A stretch of DNA of 64,000 bases from Campanula takesimana (GCA_026119855.1 JAOWBW010000320.1:372001-436000); one strand, 5' to 3'; shown: positions 1-12,018, numbered from the stretch's first letter. Numbers and translations are program-made. Notes: generated by a model not told the origin, from the letters alone.

Positions 1-1700
1 ATCAAGCTCATTTTCCCCAAACCGCAACACTCTTAGACCTCAAACTTGCTCGGTCTAAACCAAGACAAACCTTCAAATGCTTTCGGTCTCCAAAACCTAG
101 CCTTAAACCTAAGTAAACACATTCTCTAAGCCCTAGCCTCAAGCCTAGTCATATCATTCTCTCTGAACCCTAGCCTCAAGCCTAGGTAATTACATCCTTT
201 CAAACCCTAGCCTAAAGCCTAGGAAGTTAAATCCTTCTTAAACCCTAGCCTAAAGCCTAGGTAGCTACACCCTTCCTAAACCCTAGCCTTGATCCTAGGT
301 AGTCACATATCCTATCTAAACCCTAGCCTTAAGCCTAGGAAACCACAACATCCCCTTTAACCTAGGTAAACACATTCTCTAAGCCCTAGCCTCAAGCCTA
401 GGTAGTCATATCATTCTCTCTAAAACCTAGCCTCAAGCCTAGGTAATTACATCCTTTCAAACCCTAGCCTAAAGCCTAGGAAGTTACATCCTTCTTAAAC
501 CCTAGCCTAAAGCCTAGGTAGCTACACCCTTCCTAAACCCTAGCCTTGATCCTAGGTAGTCACATATCCTATCTAAACCCTAGCCTTAAGCCTAGGAAAC
601 CACAACATCCCCTTTAACCCTAGCCCAAATTCTAGGGAATTTCCAAAGCCCCGTATGCAATATCATTTCCAAATTCCCGAAACCCTAGTCTCGAAACCTA
701 GGAAATTTACAATCTCAATTCTCCGTTTTATTGAACCCTAGTCCAAAACCTAGGATACAATGCCCTGTCCAAAACTTAATCAACCCAAACCTTAACCCAA
801 AAAGCCGCATTCGCTCTAAACCCTAGCCTCGAGCCTAGGTAGTCGCATTCGCTCTAAACCCTAGCCTCTAACCTAGGTAGTCCCACTCTTTCTAAAACCC
901 TAGCCTCAAGCCTAGGTAGAAATTATCCTCTTTAAACTCTATCATCAAGCCTAGGATTCAACATTCCCTTCAAACCCTAGTCCTAGACCTAGGAAATTCC
1001 TTCACCTTAGTCTCAAAATATAGGAAGTTTACAGTCCTTAGCCTTAAAACCTAGCCCAAAGCCTAGGTTACCACGAACATTTCCAAGCCATAGTCACCAA
1101 TCCCGGAAGATGGTGAACCCTAACATCAAGCTTAGTGGACCTTCCACAAAAGCAATCCCTCTTCCCAACGGTCCATGGTCTCAAGCCTAAGAAGTCACAA
1201 CCTTTCCAACTCCCAGCCTTATGTCTAAAAGCCAACTCCTTTGCAACCTCTGAGCCTACCACAACTCCAAGCCCTAGCCTCCTAGACCTAGGAAATTCCT
1301 AAACCCAAGTCCCAAACCTAGGAGAGTCATGGTCCTTAAACACCAGTTTCCAAACCCTTGTTCGAAACCCTAACATCTAGGAAGTTCCCAAACCTCAACC
1401 TTTCCAAGCCCGAGCACTAAGCCTAGGATAGAATACTCTCCTCATGCTTAAATAAACTCCTATCCCTAGCCTGTAAGCCTAGGAAACCCACAGTATCTCC
1501 AAGACATAATCTAAAGCCCAAGAAGCCGTGACATCTTTGGCATCCCTATCTCAAGATTAGGAGACCACCATCTTCCTTATTCCCTTTCCTTAAAAGAGCC
1601 TTAGGTCCTACCTCTAGGCAACCAAGAAAAATGTCCCTTACCTAACACCTTGGTCTCAATGGCTCGTAGCCTCATCCCCTCCTAAATTAGGATAAGCGGA
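1..1700 (+). repeat. Degenerate CTAGG/telobox minisatellite array
   Basis: Units of about 30-45 bp built on the pattern AAACCCTAGCC-(4-6 nt)-GCCTAGG plus a variable spacer. Each unit has a CCTAG/CTAGG dyad and many contain the plant telobox core AAACCCTA (about a dozen in the first kilobase). A block at about 120-360 is duplicated nearly exactly at 370-610, which shows higher-order duplication. The array degrades after about 1000. The homologous array in element 5 is at 51480-53110, inverted. It is not a telomere: spacing is irregular and no pure TTTAGGG run occurs. Confidence 0.85.
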
Positions 1701-1744
1701 ACCCAGATCATGTTTCCCATATTAGCAACTCCCCGAGAGTACAT

Positions 1745-1940
1745 CTCCTTCGCGTCTCCCTAAAGGTCGTTTGCCCTTGTGACTCACCAAAGAGTCCCTT
1801 GTGACTCCCCGAGAGTCTATCACCTTTGTGACTCCCTGAGAGTCCGTCACCCTTGGGACTCCCCGAGAGTCTATCACCTTTGTGACTCCCCGAGAGTTCA
1901 TCCCGTTTGCAACTTCATAACAATCCATCATCTTTGCCTC
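1745..1940 (+). repeat. 27-bp tandem repeat (GACTCCCCGAGAGTC units)
   Basis: About five or six units of 27 bp, each centred on the imperfect dyad GACTC-cccga-GAGTC. Because 27 is divisible by three, the array reads as a nine-residue peptide repeat, which I treat as chance. The homologous inverted array is at about 51145-51295 in element 5. Confidence 0.8.
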
Positions 1941-2070
1941 CACATGCAAAATTTCAGTTTTACCCCTAGTACATTCCCTTTTGATTCATTTTAGGTGCCC
2001 TTAGCGCTGTTTTGACTGATATTCGATACCTTTGGGAACGGAAAGCCCTTAAAATTTCCATTCTTCACCA

Positions 2071-3745
2071 AATATTTGCTTAGGATTCGTATGGTTGTAG
2101 AGACTTCGGCGCCTCTATGACATACGCATCCTAGATCGATCGCGATTGCAGAAGCCTCGGCGTTTCTGTTTGCGGGAGATCCAGCATCTATTTTAGCATT
2201 TCCTAATATTTGCTTAGGATTCGTATGGTTGTAGAGACTTTGGCGCCTCTATGACATACGCATCCTAGATCGATCGTGATTGGCAGAAGCCTCGGCGTTT
2301 CTGTTTGCGAGAGATCCAGCATCTATTATTTTAGCACTTCCTAATATTTGCTTAGGATTCGTATGGTTGTAGAGACTTCGGCGCCTCTATGACATACGCA
2401 TCCTAGATCGATCGCGATTGGCAGAAGCCTCGGCGTTTCTATTTGCGAGAGATCCAGCATCTATTATTTTAACACTTCCTAATATTTGCTTAGGATTCGT
2501 ATGGTTGTAGAGACTTCGGCGCCTCTGACATACGCATCCTAGATCGATCGCGATTGGCAGAAGCCTCGGCGTTTCTGTTTGCGAGAGATCCAGCATCTAT
2601 TATTTTAGCATTTCCTAATATTTGCTTAGGATTCGTATGGTTGTAGAGACTTCGGCGCCTCTATGACATACGCATCCTAGATCGATCGCGATTGGCAGAA
2701 GCCTCGGCATTTCTGTTTGCGAGAGATCCAGCATCTATTAGGGTTCGTATGATTGTAGAGACTTCGGCGCCTCTATGACATACGCATCCTAGATCGATCG
2801 CGATTGGCAGAAGCCTCGGCGTTTCTGTTTGCGAGAGATCCAGCATCTATTATTTTAGCATTTCCTAAGATTTGCTTAGGATTCGTATAGTTGTAGAGAC
2901 TTTAGCGCCTCTATGACATACGCATCCTAGATCGATCGTGATTGGCAGAAGCCTCGGCGTTTCTGTTTGCAAGAGATCCAGCATCAATTATTTTAGCATT
3001 TCCTAATATTTGCTTAGGATTCGTATGGTTGTAGAGACTTTGGCGCCTCTATGACATACACATCCTAGATCGATCGTGATTGGCAGAAACCTCGGCGTTT
3101 CTATTTGCGAGAGATGCAGCATCTATTATTTTAGCATTTCCTAATATTTTCTTAGGATTCGTAGGGTTGTAAAGACTTGGGCGCCTCTATGACATACGCA
3201 TCCTAGATCGATCATGATTGGCAGAAGCCTCGGCGTTTCTGTTTGCGAGAGATCCAGCATCTATTATTTTAGCATTTCCTAATATTTGCTTAGGATTCGT
3301 ATGGTTGTAGAGACTTCGGCGCCTCTATGACATACGCATCCTAGATCGATCCGATTGGCAGAAGCCTCGGCGTTTCTGTTTGCGAGAGATCCAGCATCTA
3401 TTATTAGGGTTCGTATGATTATAGAGACTTTGGCGCCTCTATGACATACGTATCCTTGATCAATCGTGATTGGCAGAAGCCTCGGCGTTTCTGTTTGCGA
3501 GAGATCCAGCATCTATTAGGGTTCGTATGATTGTAGAGACTTCGGCGCCTCTATGACATACGTATCCTTGATCAATCGTGATTGGCAGAAGCCTCGGCGT
3601 TTCTGTTTGCGAGAGATCCAGTACCTATTATTAGGATTCGTATGATTGTAGAGACTTCGGCGCCTCTATGACATACGTATCCTTGATCGCTCGTGGTTGG
3701 CAGAAGCCTCGGCGTTTCGTTAGCATAATCGCCAGGAGCCCTGGC
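2071..3745 (+). repeat. 135-bp tandem array, about 13 copies
   Basis: Tandem units of about 134-138 bp, some shortened to about 85-110 bp by losing the TTTCCTAATATTTGC segment. I count 13 occurrences of the GTAGAGACTT landmark. Each unit is CpG-rich around CTAGATCGATCGCGAT. It has two related half-units, one with ACTTCGGCGCC and one with GCCTCGGCG. The inverted homologue in element 5 has about seven copies, so copy number varies between members of the family. Confidence 0.9.
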
Positions 3746-3748
3746 GAT
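3728..3748 (+). other. Perfect 9-bp hairpin at end of 135-bp array
   Basis: ATCGCCAGG and CCTGGCGAT form a perfect 9-bp stem with an AGC loop, directly after the last 135-bp unit. The matching place in element 5 (about 50075-50100) keeps only part of the stem. Function unknown. Confidence 0.6.
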
Positions 3749-3915
3749 CCTGATTGCGTTTACCATTCTATCTTGGGATTATTTAGACAACGTAGTCTTT
3801 ATTTTTCCCAAATGACTTCATTTCCTAACGAATGTTCGTTCTTCATACAGGATAGTATCCGTAGGTTTATTATCCCTAGCAGAAGTCCGATGTCTCGTCT
3901 TTCCCCAACAGCTCA

Positions 3916-4123
3916 GAACTACGACCGGCTTGATTCCTCGGAGGATACGTAGGAAACCTGAAAAGTTTCAGCCACCCGACCAACGCGGTCATCTCTCATC
4001 CCCAGCAGGTGCATTTTCCCCAGCAGAAGACGTTGCTCCCCATAAGAGGACAAATCATTCTCAATTTCCCCATCAAATTTGAACTACGTTTGGCTTGATT
4101 CCCCCGCGGATACGTAGGTCGCC
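3916..4123 (+). promoter_or_regulatory. Hairpin H1, two copies (3916-3959, 4081-4123)
   Basis: Each copy starts GAACTACG and ends near ACGTAGG, so CTACG pairs with CGTAG as an outer stem. The first has an inner stem TCCT/AGGA around a short loop. The second has a weaker TCC/GGA inner stem. They lie 120-320 bp before the polypurine tract, and the same pair occurs at the same place in element 5. Confidence 0.65.
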
Positions 4124-4240
4124 TGTCAAGGTTCAGCCGTTCCCCTACCTTTCATCTGTTTTGAAACTCATGTTTCAGACGGATCCTTCTTTTATCGTCG
4201 ACCCTCCATTGCCTTGCAAGAAGCATCGCCGAGGGGCTAC

Positions 4241-5309
4241 TGTTAGTACCCGACCTGAAAATGAGTTTATTAGGACTTTCCCAAAAATACAAGGACTTTA
4301 TAGGAATTAGAAACCTTGCAAAGACTTGTCCCGAATTCCCAAAAATAGCTCAATGTTCTAGAAAACATTAAATATGGACATTTAGGGTTGCCTTGTATGA
4401 ACAGTAAAACCCTAGCTTGAATTTCAAGTCAGCGCGCAACGATGGCCACGCGGCCACTTTCGCCGCCGCCCTCAATATTGGCCACGCGGCCACTTTCGCC
4501 GCCGCCCTCAATATTGGCCACGCGGCCACATCCGCCCCGGATGATCTGGACCATCAGATCTTCCCCTCAGTTTACTATATAAACCAATCTCATGCTTTTG
4601 GTTTAGGGAGATCCGAATTTGAGAGTTCTTAAACACAATTTTGCTCTCTAATTAGCATTCAAACATCCAAGAAGATCAAGGTTTATTTCTTGCCAACATA
4701 GGTAAGTTTTCTAACTTATTTCTTCACGTTCTTGCATTATTTCTAATGTAGATATTTAATATTCATGTTCTTGCATGTTTATTCATAGTTTCTTCATATG
4801 TTCATATATGTTCTTCATATGTTCATCGTGTTCATAGATTAAAACCTTATTTATGCTATATTTAGGGTTGCGATCTTCATGTTTGCATGTTATTTCATAG
4901 CCGATGATGATCGAGGGTTCATCAACCCGAGGATAATCTAGGAACTACTTCTCAACCCTAATCTTTAGGTAATTCCCCCCTCATTATGCATGATCCCGAT
5001 TCTTCTGCCTATTCTAAATTCTTCTCGAACTACGCTGACCTGAGCTTCTCACATTGAGAGGAAAGTAGGCAATCTTCGGATCCGGTCTCAAACACTAACA
5101 CACTACTAACACATTCATCATGATAGAAAGACCGATCAATTCGGGCAATATGAGTGATAACGTCCAATATTCTTCTCTTGTTGTAATTTGACCCCCGAAC
5201 CCATTAACATGCTTTTTCTCAAAGTTTTGGCTATAATTAAAACGGCGTGGCGACTCTCATAATTTTAATGTTACTATGAATATCCCAAATTCAAACACAC
5301 GTATTCACA
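4241..5309 (+). mobile_element. Family-A LTR (3' LTR of element 1)
   Basis: The LTR starts TGTTAGTACCCG and ends CGTATTCACA (TG...CA) and follows the polypurine tract. Boundaries come from comparison with inverted copies at 48533-49582, 60812-61864 and 63652 onward. A TATA box (CTATATAAACC, 4575-4585) follows a GC-rich 36-bp tandem repeat (about 4440-4530). An H1 hairpin lies at 5027-5070. The U5 end carries ACCCCCGAACCCA (5191-5203) and TGGCGACTCTC (5248-5258), the two tRNA-like blocks seen in all Tat LTRs here. No PBS follows, as expected for a 3' LTR. Confidence 0.9.
5027..5070 (+). promoter_or_regulatory. Hairpin H1 inside family-A LTR
   Basis: GAACTACG...AGTAGG encloses an inner stem TCTCA/TGAGA with a CAT loop, extendable by two flanking pairs. 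In this copy the outer stem is CTAC/GTAG because one base changed. The three inverted family-A LTR copies have CGTAG, or a different single change. Confidence 0.65.
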
Positions 5310-5535
5310 CATGGATTGGTTCTTGTACCTATTAATACAACAAGTAGAACCTATTCTATCAAGCAATTTAGCCTTGATTTTAGTTTGTAATTGGACTCAT
5401 GTAGCGGTGACAAATTTATGTGCATGCCCGGTCGGTCATCCTTGGTGTAAGTAGTGTGAATAGCATGGATTCATGATGGGATGTTTATTGGTAATGAACT
5501 ATATGTGTTGATTTGTGTGTGTGTGCGGGGACATG
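5310..5535. other. Unassigned sequence between elements 1 and 2
   Basis: About 225 bp with no ORF and no clear repeat. It ends in a short GT-rich run and then ACATG, the left target site of element 2. Before element 2 arrived it adjoined the sequence at 12019. Confidence 0.5.
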
Positions 5536-7423
5536 TGTAACGACCCCAAAACCACCCTAATTTTCTTAACTTAAAATGGAACTTTTATGTGCATTTTATG
5601 TGTTAGAAAATTATTTTTATGACTTGCATATATTATTTGAGCATATGTGGTAGTTAAAGTGTTAGTAGAAATTTTGTTAAAATGAATAAATGAGTTAGTT
5701 GAAACTTTAGGGCTCAAAGTGTAACTTTAAAATTTGGGGGTTTAGTTGTTAGAAATGAAAGTGGAGGGGCTTTTGGGGAAAGACTATAAATAGCCTTTAT
5801 GCATCCTTATCCCTTATTTTCCTTCTCTGTGTGGAAACTTACAAACACACACACACACTAAAGTATACTCCCTCTGGATTAAAAGCTTATAAGGTAAGGA
5901 TTGATCTTCTACAATTTTTATCATTTTATTTACTACTCCATTTTAAAATCTAATTATACTAAAATGTTCAGGGCATTGAGTAGGCCATTTCTACCCGATC
6001 AAAATATATTTCATTTATACTTTTCCCGGAATAGGTAAGTTACTAATTCCCCTTTTAAATGTTAAAATGGTCATAAATATGTTATATGTGCTATATGTGT
6101 TGTGAAATTATGTTTTGAATTAGTTTTGTGATACTTGTAATTTTGGGACAAAGGGAGTATTTGGAAAGTTGGTTTTGAAATGGTAAGGAGAGTATAAGAG
6201 TGTTTCTTGGGTTCTTGTGGGCGACCGCCCAGGGCTGCTGAAAGTTTGAGTTGTTTTGATCCAAGTGATTTAGAGTTCGATCTTGGTCTAGGTCTTAGGC
6301 GATATCCTAGAGTACCTAGAGGGTTGTCGTGGAACACCCTAGTGTTTGAAATTGGTTCCTTTGTGAACAAATATGTTATGGAATGTGAATAAGTGTTACA
6401 TGGGGTATTGTTGAACATCTTTTGATGTGGTTTGGATTGGTTAATATTTGTGATGTGTTTGGCTTGGTTCCCTACTTTGGAATCATTGCCCCCGGTTGTT
6501 TTTTAAGAAAGTATTCATTACAGTGCTTTGTTTGAAAGTCCAGCTGGTGTTGTGTTATCGAGTGGAGGTGGAAAGAATTATAGTCGCACACAGCCAAGTT
6601 CACTATAAGGCTTTTCCACTGGACCTTTTTCCCCAGTCCAGATTGGCCTTGGATGGGATGAATTAGCTCTCTCGAGTGAGCATTTGGGTTATGACTTTGT
6701 GTCATATTCCCCCCGTTGTTACTTTGGTTCTTATGGTTATGGTTGGTTTTCGGGATCCCGGCTTCAGCTCTTTGTTGCTGCTCAGTTGATACCTCTCAGA
6801 TGGTTATATGTTTGATTCGAGAACCTTGGCTCAGTATCCACTTATGAGTGTTTATTTCCACCTTATGTGTGGTGTGATGTGTTGGCTTTGCCTCTCATGT
6901 TATGTGCTAAATGAATGTTTATTGACATTGCTCAATTACGAGTATCATTTCAGCATGTAACGTAGTTGCATTTTAGTAGCTTACTGAGATTCATTCTCAC
7001 CCCTTATTTGTTTACTGGTTTAGATAAAGGCGATTCCAAGGGATAGGTCACCTCACAAGGGAGGACGTCGAGTTGATAATCCATTTTGGAAAGTAAGTGT
7101 GGTTTAAAGGTTACATTATATAAATGTATAACCTTTGGGGTAGTGTACCCGAGACTTTATCCGTGTATCACTTATTTTGTTAAAGTGTGGTAATTGTACA
7201 TTTGTATAAGAGTGTGTAAGCCTTCGGGCTAAGTACTTTCGTTTGTGAAAGTTATTTGTACAGTTTGTGTGAAAGTTAAATGGAAGTCTTTGAATTTCGA
7301 GTGTGGATTTTGTTAAACTTTATGAAAGTATATTTCGAAAAAATTTCTAAAAGTGTTTTATGACGTCTTCCAATCGTGTCCCGAGCGTGGGGCCAAGTAG
7401 GACCACGGGTCTGGGGCGTGACA
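5536..7423 (+). mobile_element. 5' LTR of element 2
   Basis: 1888 bp, nearly colinear with the 3' LTR but about 190 bp shorter. The missing stretch lies just before GGGCGACCGCCC (6219-6230). A TATA box CTATAAATAG is at 5784-5793. A CA-rich run (about 5845-5860) follows in the presumed transcript start region. Confidence 0.9.
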
Positions 7424-7424
7424 G

Positions 7425-7441
7425 TTGGTATCATAGCTAGG
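7425..7441 (+). other. PBS of element 2 (initiator tRNA-Met type)
   Basis: TTGGTATCATAGCTAGG begins one base after the LTR end. It matches the usual TGGTATCAGAGC initiator-Met PBS with one mismatch. Confidence 0.8.
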
Positions 7442-7555
7442 TTGTAGATGGTCTAGAATGACTAAGTGACCTAGGAGGGTAGTTGTGTATAGAGTGAGTG
7501 ACGTTGAGAGTCTTATGCAGGTACTTATTGAAAATAGTTGGGACAGAAGGAGATC

Positions 7556-8520
7556 AGTCAGGGCCTTCAAGGCAAGGGAATGTTTGAAGCAGCCATGAAA
7601 ACCTTAAATGATTAAAGACAAGGAGAAGATCAAGTACCTCCAAAATATGGGTTAGAACAGTTCTTAAAAATGAAATCAATAGGCTATGATTGAGAACCAG
7701 GTGTGGCTAAAGTGGAAAGGTGGATTGAATCGATGGAGAAATATTTGATGTTCTGAGATGTTCTGATAAAGATCAAGTTAGGTTTACTACATATAAACTG
7801 AGTGGAGCTGCTGATTACTGGAGAAAGGCTTTGAAAACTTGTTGGGATGAGACTCATTTACCCTACACTTGGGAAAATTTTCTAATAGAAGTTCAAAGAA
7901 CATTTTATTCCTCGGGTGGATCAACACAAGAAAGAAATGGAGTTTCTCAACTTAGAGCAAAATGTTATGTCTGTGGCTCAGTATACATCCAAATTCACAG
8001 AGTTATCCAGGTACTGTACTCATTTAGTTGCAACTGAGGAGAGAAAGGCAATGCAATTTGTGAGAGGATTGAGAAATGTGATCCGAACTCAACTAGTATT
8101 TCACAAGTTACAGGATGTTCAAGATGCAGTTGATAGAGTTTATCAAGTGGAGCACGATATTGAAGAATATAAGAGGAAAGTTGAACTATCAGGTGCGGAA
8201 AGGCAAGGAAGACCTCAACCACAGTACGGTGACAATCGAGGAGGTCAGGGAATATCATTACAAAATAGAGGACAGCCTCAAGAGCAATCAATTGCCAACA
8301 ATCAAGGTAACACTTCGGGAAATCAAAGTAGAAGTTGGGTAAGTGTTTGAATTGTGGTCAGTTTGATCATTTTCAAAGGGATTGTCCTAGAACCAGGAAT
8401 GTATTATATGGGAGTGGAGCTGGATCATCACAGGGTCAGAAGAGGGATGCTTCGGGAAAGCCTAAGGTGCAGAGTTGTGTTTTTGCTACTAATCAACAGC
8501 AGGTTTCAGATTCTTCTGCC
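7556..8520 (+). pseudogene. gag: Element 2 gag remnant
   Basis: Gag of a chromovirus, the structural protein that packages element RNA. Similarity runs through at least three frames. An N-terminal part at about 7830-7915 is followed by a core in frame 7916-8350 (motifs such as YTSKFTELSRY and a C-terminal Q/G/N-rich stretch). A CCHC zinc knuckle in another frame (8350-8391) reads CLNCGQFDHFQRDC. Frameshifts lie near 7915 and 8340, and stops occur upstream, for example near 7611. No functional product is possible from this copy. Confidence 0.8.
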
Positions 8521-8534
8521 GTGATAGGAGGTAT

Positions 8535-8935
8535 AATTTTTATGTCTAGTTTGAGGGGTTTTTCAAGATTGCTACACCATTCACTCAGTAGACTTAAAAG
8601 AATGTACCATATATGTGGGATGAAAAATGTCAAGTCAGTTTTGAGGAATTAAAGAAAATATTGACCACTGTACTTATTCTTGCGTTACCTAATGGGAATG
8701 ATGGTTATTTGCAGTGATGCTTCGAGGAAGTCAACTTCTTGTGAACAGAACTATCCGACCCATGACATGGAACTTGTTGCGATTGTTTTGCGGTACATAA
8801 GTGGAAACATTATCTTTATGGAACAATGTTTGAGATTTTTACAAATTATAAGAGTTGAGATATCTTTTCTCCCAGAAAGAGTTGCAACCGATAGCGTAGT
8901 CATAGATATTATTAGTCAGAAATATTAAATAGTTT
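8535..8935 (+). pseudogene. pol: Element 2 RT-end/RNase H remnant
   Basis: Across frames I see the connection after the RT palm (SFEELKKILTT, ALPNG) and RNase H pieces (CSDASRK, NYPTHDMELVAI). The protease, the RT palm and much of RNase H are missing. The gag remnant passes almost directly into the RT thumb region, so a large internal deletion removed the catalytic RT. Several stops and frameshifts are present. Confidence 0.75.
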
Positions 8936-9600
8936 CGAGGATGTCCCGAGAATGGAAGATGTTAGAGGATGCACGAGATTTGTGTTCACATGAATCGAGA
9001 CATGGGGTTATGATTGCGAATAATAGAGTATTGCCAATTTTAATTTAACAGATAAAAGATTCTTAGAAGGATGACCTCGAGTTGAGAAAATTAGTGGATA
9101 AAACCAAAGATAGAAAATTTGAAGATTTCTCTTTTAGTCTTGAAGGAGTATTAACTTATAAAGGGCGGCTATGTGTACCAGATATTGATTGAATTAAATG
9201 TCAAGCTCTTGATGAGGATCATGAGTTTAAGTATATTATTCATCCCGAGAGTACCAAGATTTATCAGAAATCTAAATAATATTTTGAGTGGAATAATATG
9301 AAATGGAAAATAGCAGATTACATATCAAAGTGTTTGACTTATCAACAGATTAAAGCTAAACATCAACGACCTACCGGTTTACTTCAACCTCTAAAGATAT
9401 TTGAGTGGAAATGGGAACATATTGTGATGGATTTTGTAACAGGATTGCCTCGTACTTGAAGAAAGCATGATGCAGTTTGGGTAATCATGGATAGATTGAC
9501 AAAATCTGCTCACTTTCTACCTATTGAGATTGGCTATTCGATGGAAAAGTCATATTGGGCCATTTTAAATTATAGAAAGAGTTGGAAGTCTTGCATACCA
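8936..9600 (+). pseudogene. pol: Element 2 integrase N-terminal/core remnant
   Basis: Pieces typical of Ty3/gypsy integrase lie in order: CVPDI near 9176, a degraded HHCC end around SKCLTYQQIKAKHQRP (its second Cys changed to Tyr), then WEHIVMDFVTGLPR and VIMDRLTKSAHFLP near 9415-9530. Stops are frequent. Sequence after about 9540 jumps toward the C-terminus, so most of the catalytic core is deleted. Confidence 0.75.
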
Positions 9601-9636
9601 TCTTGTGTTGCCATCTTCTTTGGGTAAATTCATAAC

Positions 9637-9906
9637 GTGTTTCATATCTTCGTGCTTCGCAAAAATTTGTATGATCCATCTTATATGTTATCTGAGATAC
9701 CTGAGGATCTTGAACCCAGTATGTCTTATGAAGAGCATCCAGTTCGAGTGATTGATATCAAAGTTCAAGAATTGAGAACTAAAAGTATTCTTCTTGTTAG
9801 GGTTGTGTGGAGGAACCATAATATGGAAGAATCAACTTGGGAACTTCGGGAGGAAATGGAAAGGAAATATCCCTGGTTATTTGATTTGTTTGGTAAATTA
9901 CCCTAA
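9637..9906 (+). pseudogene. pol: Integrase C-terminus with chromodomain (element 2)
   Basis: An 89-residue open stretch carries the end of integrase (HIFVLRKNLYDPS...) and a chromodomain ending VRVVWRNHNMEESTWE. Chromodomains of this family bind modified histones and steer integration. The W-x-(6-8)-EESTWE aromatic pattern is intact. It is the best preserved domain in the element but has lost its upstream enzyme. It ends 34 bp before the 3' LTR, with the polypurine tract AAGGGGGAGTGAT between. Confidence 0.85.
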
Positions 9907-9940
9907 AATTCGGGACGAATTTTCTTTAAGGGGGAGTGAT

Positions 9941-12018
9941 TGTAACGACCCCAAAACCACCCTAATTTTCTTAACTTTAAATGGAACTTTTATGTGCATT
10001 TTATCTGTTAGAAAATTATTTTTATGACTTGCATATATTATTTGAGCATATGTTGTAGTTAAAGTGTTAGTAGAAATTTTGTTAAAAAGAATAAATGAGA
10101 TAGTTGAAACTTTAGTGTTCAAAGTGTAACTTTAAAGTTTGGGGGTTTAGTTGTTAGAAATGAAAGTGGAGGCGCTTTTGGGGAAAGACTATAAATAGCC
10201 TTTATGCATCCTTATCCCTCATTTTCCTTCTCTGTGTGGAAACTTACAAACACACACACACACACTAAAGTATACTCCCTCTGGATTGAAAGCTTATAAG
10301 GTAAGGATTGATCTTCTACAATTTTTTATCATTTTATTTACTACTCCATTTTAAAATCTAATTATACTAAAATGTTCAAGGCGTTGAGTAGGTCATTTCT
10401 ACCCAATCAAAATATATTTCATTTATACTTTCCCCGGAATAGGTAAGTTACTAATTCCCCTTTTAAATGTTAAAATGGTCATAAATATGTTATATGTGCT
10501 ATATATGTTGTGAAATTATGTTTTGAATTAGTTTTGTGATACTTGTAATTTTGGGACAAAGGGAGTATTTGGAAAGTTGGTTTTGGTAAGGAAAGTATAA
10601 GAGTGTTTCTTGGGTTCTTTTGGCTAAGGTTTATGTAAGAAGTATAAGTGTGTTAATACTTTTGGGACGGTGAAACGAAGGGACTAAAATTAGCAAGTTT
10701 TGGGCCAGGCGGGTGTGTTGGGCGGCCGCCCAAATAGGGCGTGCGGCCGCACACTTATCTGGAAGGGTTTTGTCTTGGAACAGGGCGTTTTGGGCGGCCG
10801 CACAGGCTGGTGTGGGCGACCGCCCAGGGATGCTGAAAGTTTGAGTTGTTTTGATCCAAGTGATTTAGAGTTCAATCTTGGTCTAGGTCTTAGGCGATAT
10901 CCTAGAGTACCTAGAGGGTTGTCGTGGAACACCCTAGTGTTTGAAATTGGTTCCTTTGTGAACAAATGTGTTATGGAATGTGAATAAGTGTTACATGGGG
11001 TATTGTCGAACATCTTTTGATGTGGTTTGGATTGGTTCATATTTGTGATGTGTTTGGCTTGGCTCCCTACTTTGGAATCATTACCCCCAGTTGTTGTTTA
11101 AGCAATTATTCATTACAGTGTTTTGTTTGAAAGTCCAGCTGGTGTTATGTTATCGAGTGGAGGTGGAAAGAATTATAGTGGCACACAGCCAAGTTCACTA
11201 TAAGGCTTTTCCACTGGACCTTTTTCCCCAGTCCAGATTGGCCTTGGATGGGATGAATTAGCTCCCTCGAGTGAGTATTTAGGTTATGACTTTGTGTCAT
11301 ATTCCCCCCGTTGTTACTTTGGTTCTTATGGTTATGGTTGGTTTTCGGGATCCCGGCTTCAGCTCTTTGATGCTGCTCAGTTGATACCTCTCAGATGGTT
11401 ATATGTTTGATTCGAGAACCTTGGCTCAGTATCCACTTATGAGTGTTTATTTCCGCTTTATGTGTGGTGTGATGTGTTGGCTTTGCCTATCATGTTATGT
11501 GCTAAATGAATGTTTATTGACATTGTTCAATTACGAGTATCATTTCAGCATGTAATGTAGTTGTATTTTAGTAGCTTACTGAGATTCATTCTCACCCCTT
11601 ATTTGTTTACTGTTTTAGATAAAGGCGAGTCCGGGGGATAGGTCACTTCACAAGGGAGGATGTCGGGTTGATAATCCATTTTGGAAAGTAAGTGTGGTTT
11701 AAAGGTTACATTATATAAATGTATAATCTTTGGGGTAGTGTACCCGAGACTTTATCCATGTACAACTTATTTTGTTAAAGTGTGGTAATTGTATATTTGT
11801 ATAAGAGTGTGTAAGCCTTCGGGCTAAGTACTTTCGTTTGTGAAAGTTGTTTGTACAGTTTGTGTGAAAGTTAAATGGAACTCTTTGAACTTCGAGTGTG
11901 GATTTTGTTAAACTTTATGAAAGTATATTTCGAAAAAATTTCTAAAAGTGTTTTATGACGTCTTCTAATCGTGTCCCGAGCGTGGGGCCAAGTAGGACGA
12001 CGGGTCTGGGGCGCGACA
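9941..12018 (+). mobile_element. 3' LTR of element 2
   Basis: 2078 bp, with a TATA box CTATAAATAG at 10189-10198. It keeps a stretch absent from the 5' LTR that contains a GC-rich palindrome cluster: GGGCGGCCGCCC (10720-10731), GTGCGGCCGCAC (10741-10752) and GGGCGGCCGCAC (10792-10803). GGGCGACCGCCC (10814-10825) follows and is shared with the 5' LTR. Confidence 0.9.

Larger units (their letters stand above)
1..5309 (+). mobile_element. Element 1: 3' end of family-A Tat-like LTR element
   Basis: This is the 3' part of an LTR retrotransposon whose 5' half lies left of the window. In sense order it holds a CTAGG/telobox array, a 27-bp array, a 135-bp array, two H1 hairpins, a polypurine tract (GAGGGGCTAC, 4231-4240) and the 3' LTR. 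The same order appears inverted in element 5 (53110 down to 48533), so both are copies of one family. No coding domain is visible in this part. The TSD cannot be checked because the 5' end is missing. Confidence 0.85.
5536..12018 (+). mobile_element. Element 2: decayed chromovirus-type Ty3/gypsy element
   Basis: Two direct LTRs start TGTAACGACCCC and end in GACA, flanked by ACATG (5531-5535) and ACGTG (12019-12023), a 5-bp TSD with one change. The PBS resembles initiator tRNA-Met. Internal DNA is only about 2.5 kb, against roughly 4.5-5 kb for intact relatives, and keeps pieces of gag, the RT/RNase H end, integrase and a C-terminal chromodomain. The chromodomain and PBS point to a Tekay/Del-type chromovirus. 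It cannot be autonomous. Confidence 0.9.

Noticed and set aside
1..1700. Possible telomere or subtelomere because of AAACCCTAG
   Set aside because: No pure TTTAGGG/CCCTAAA tandem. The units are internal to a retroelement and recur inverted in element 5.
2071..3745. CRISPR-like or centromeric satellite array
   Set aside because: Units are contiguous without unique spacers, and the array is flanked by retroelement parts on both sides and repeated in element 5.
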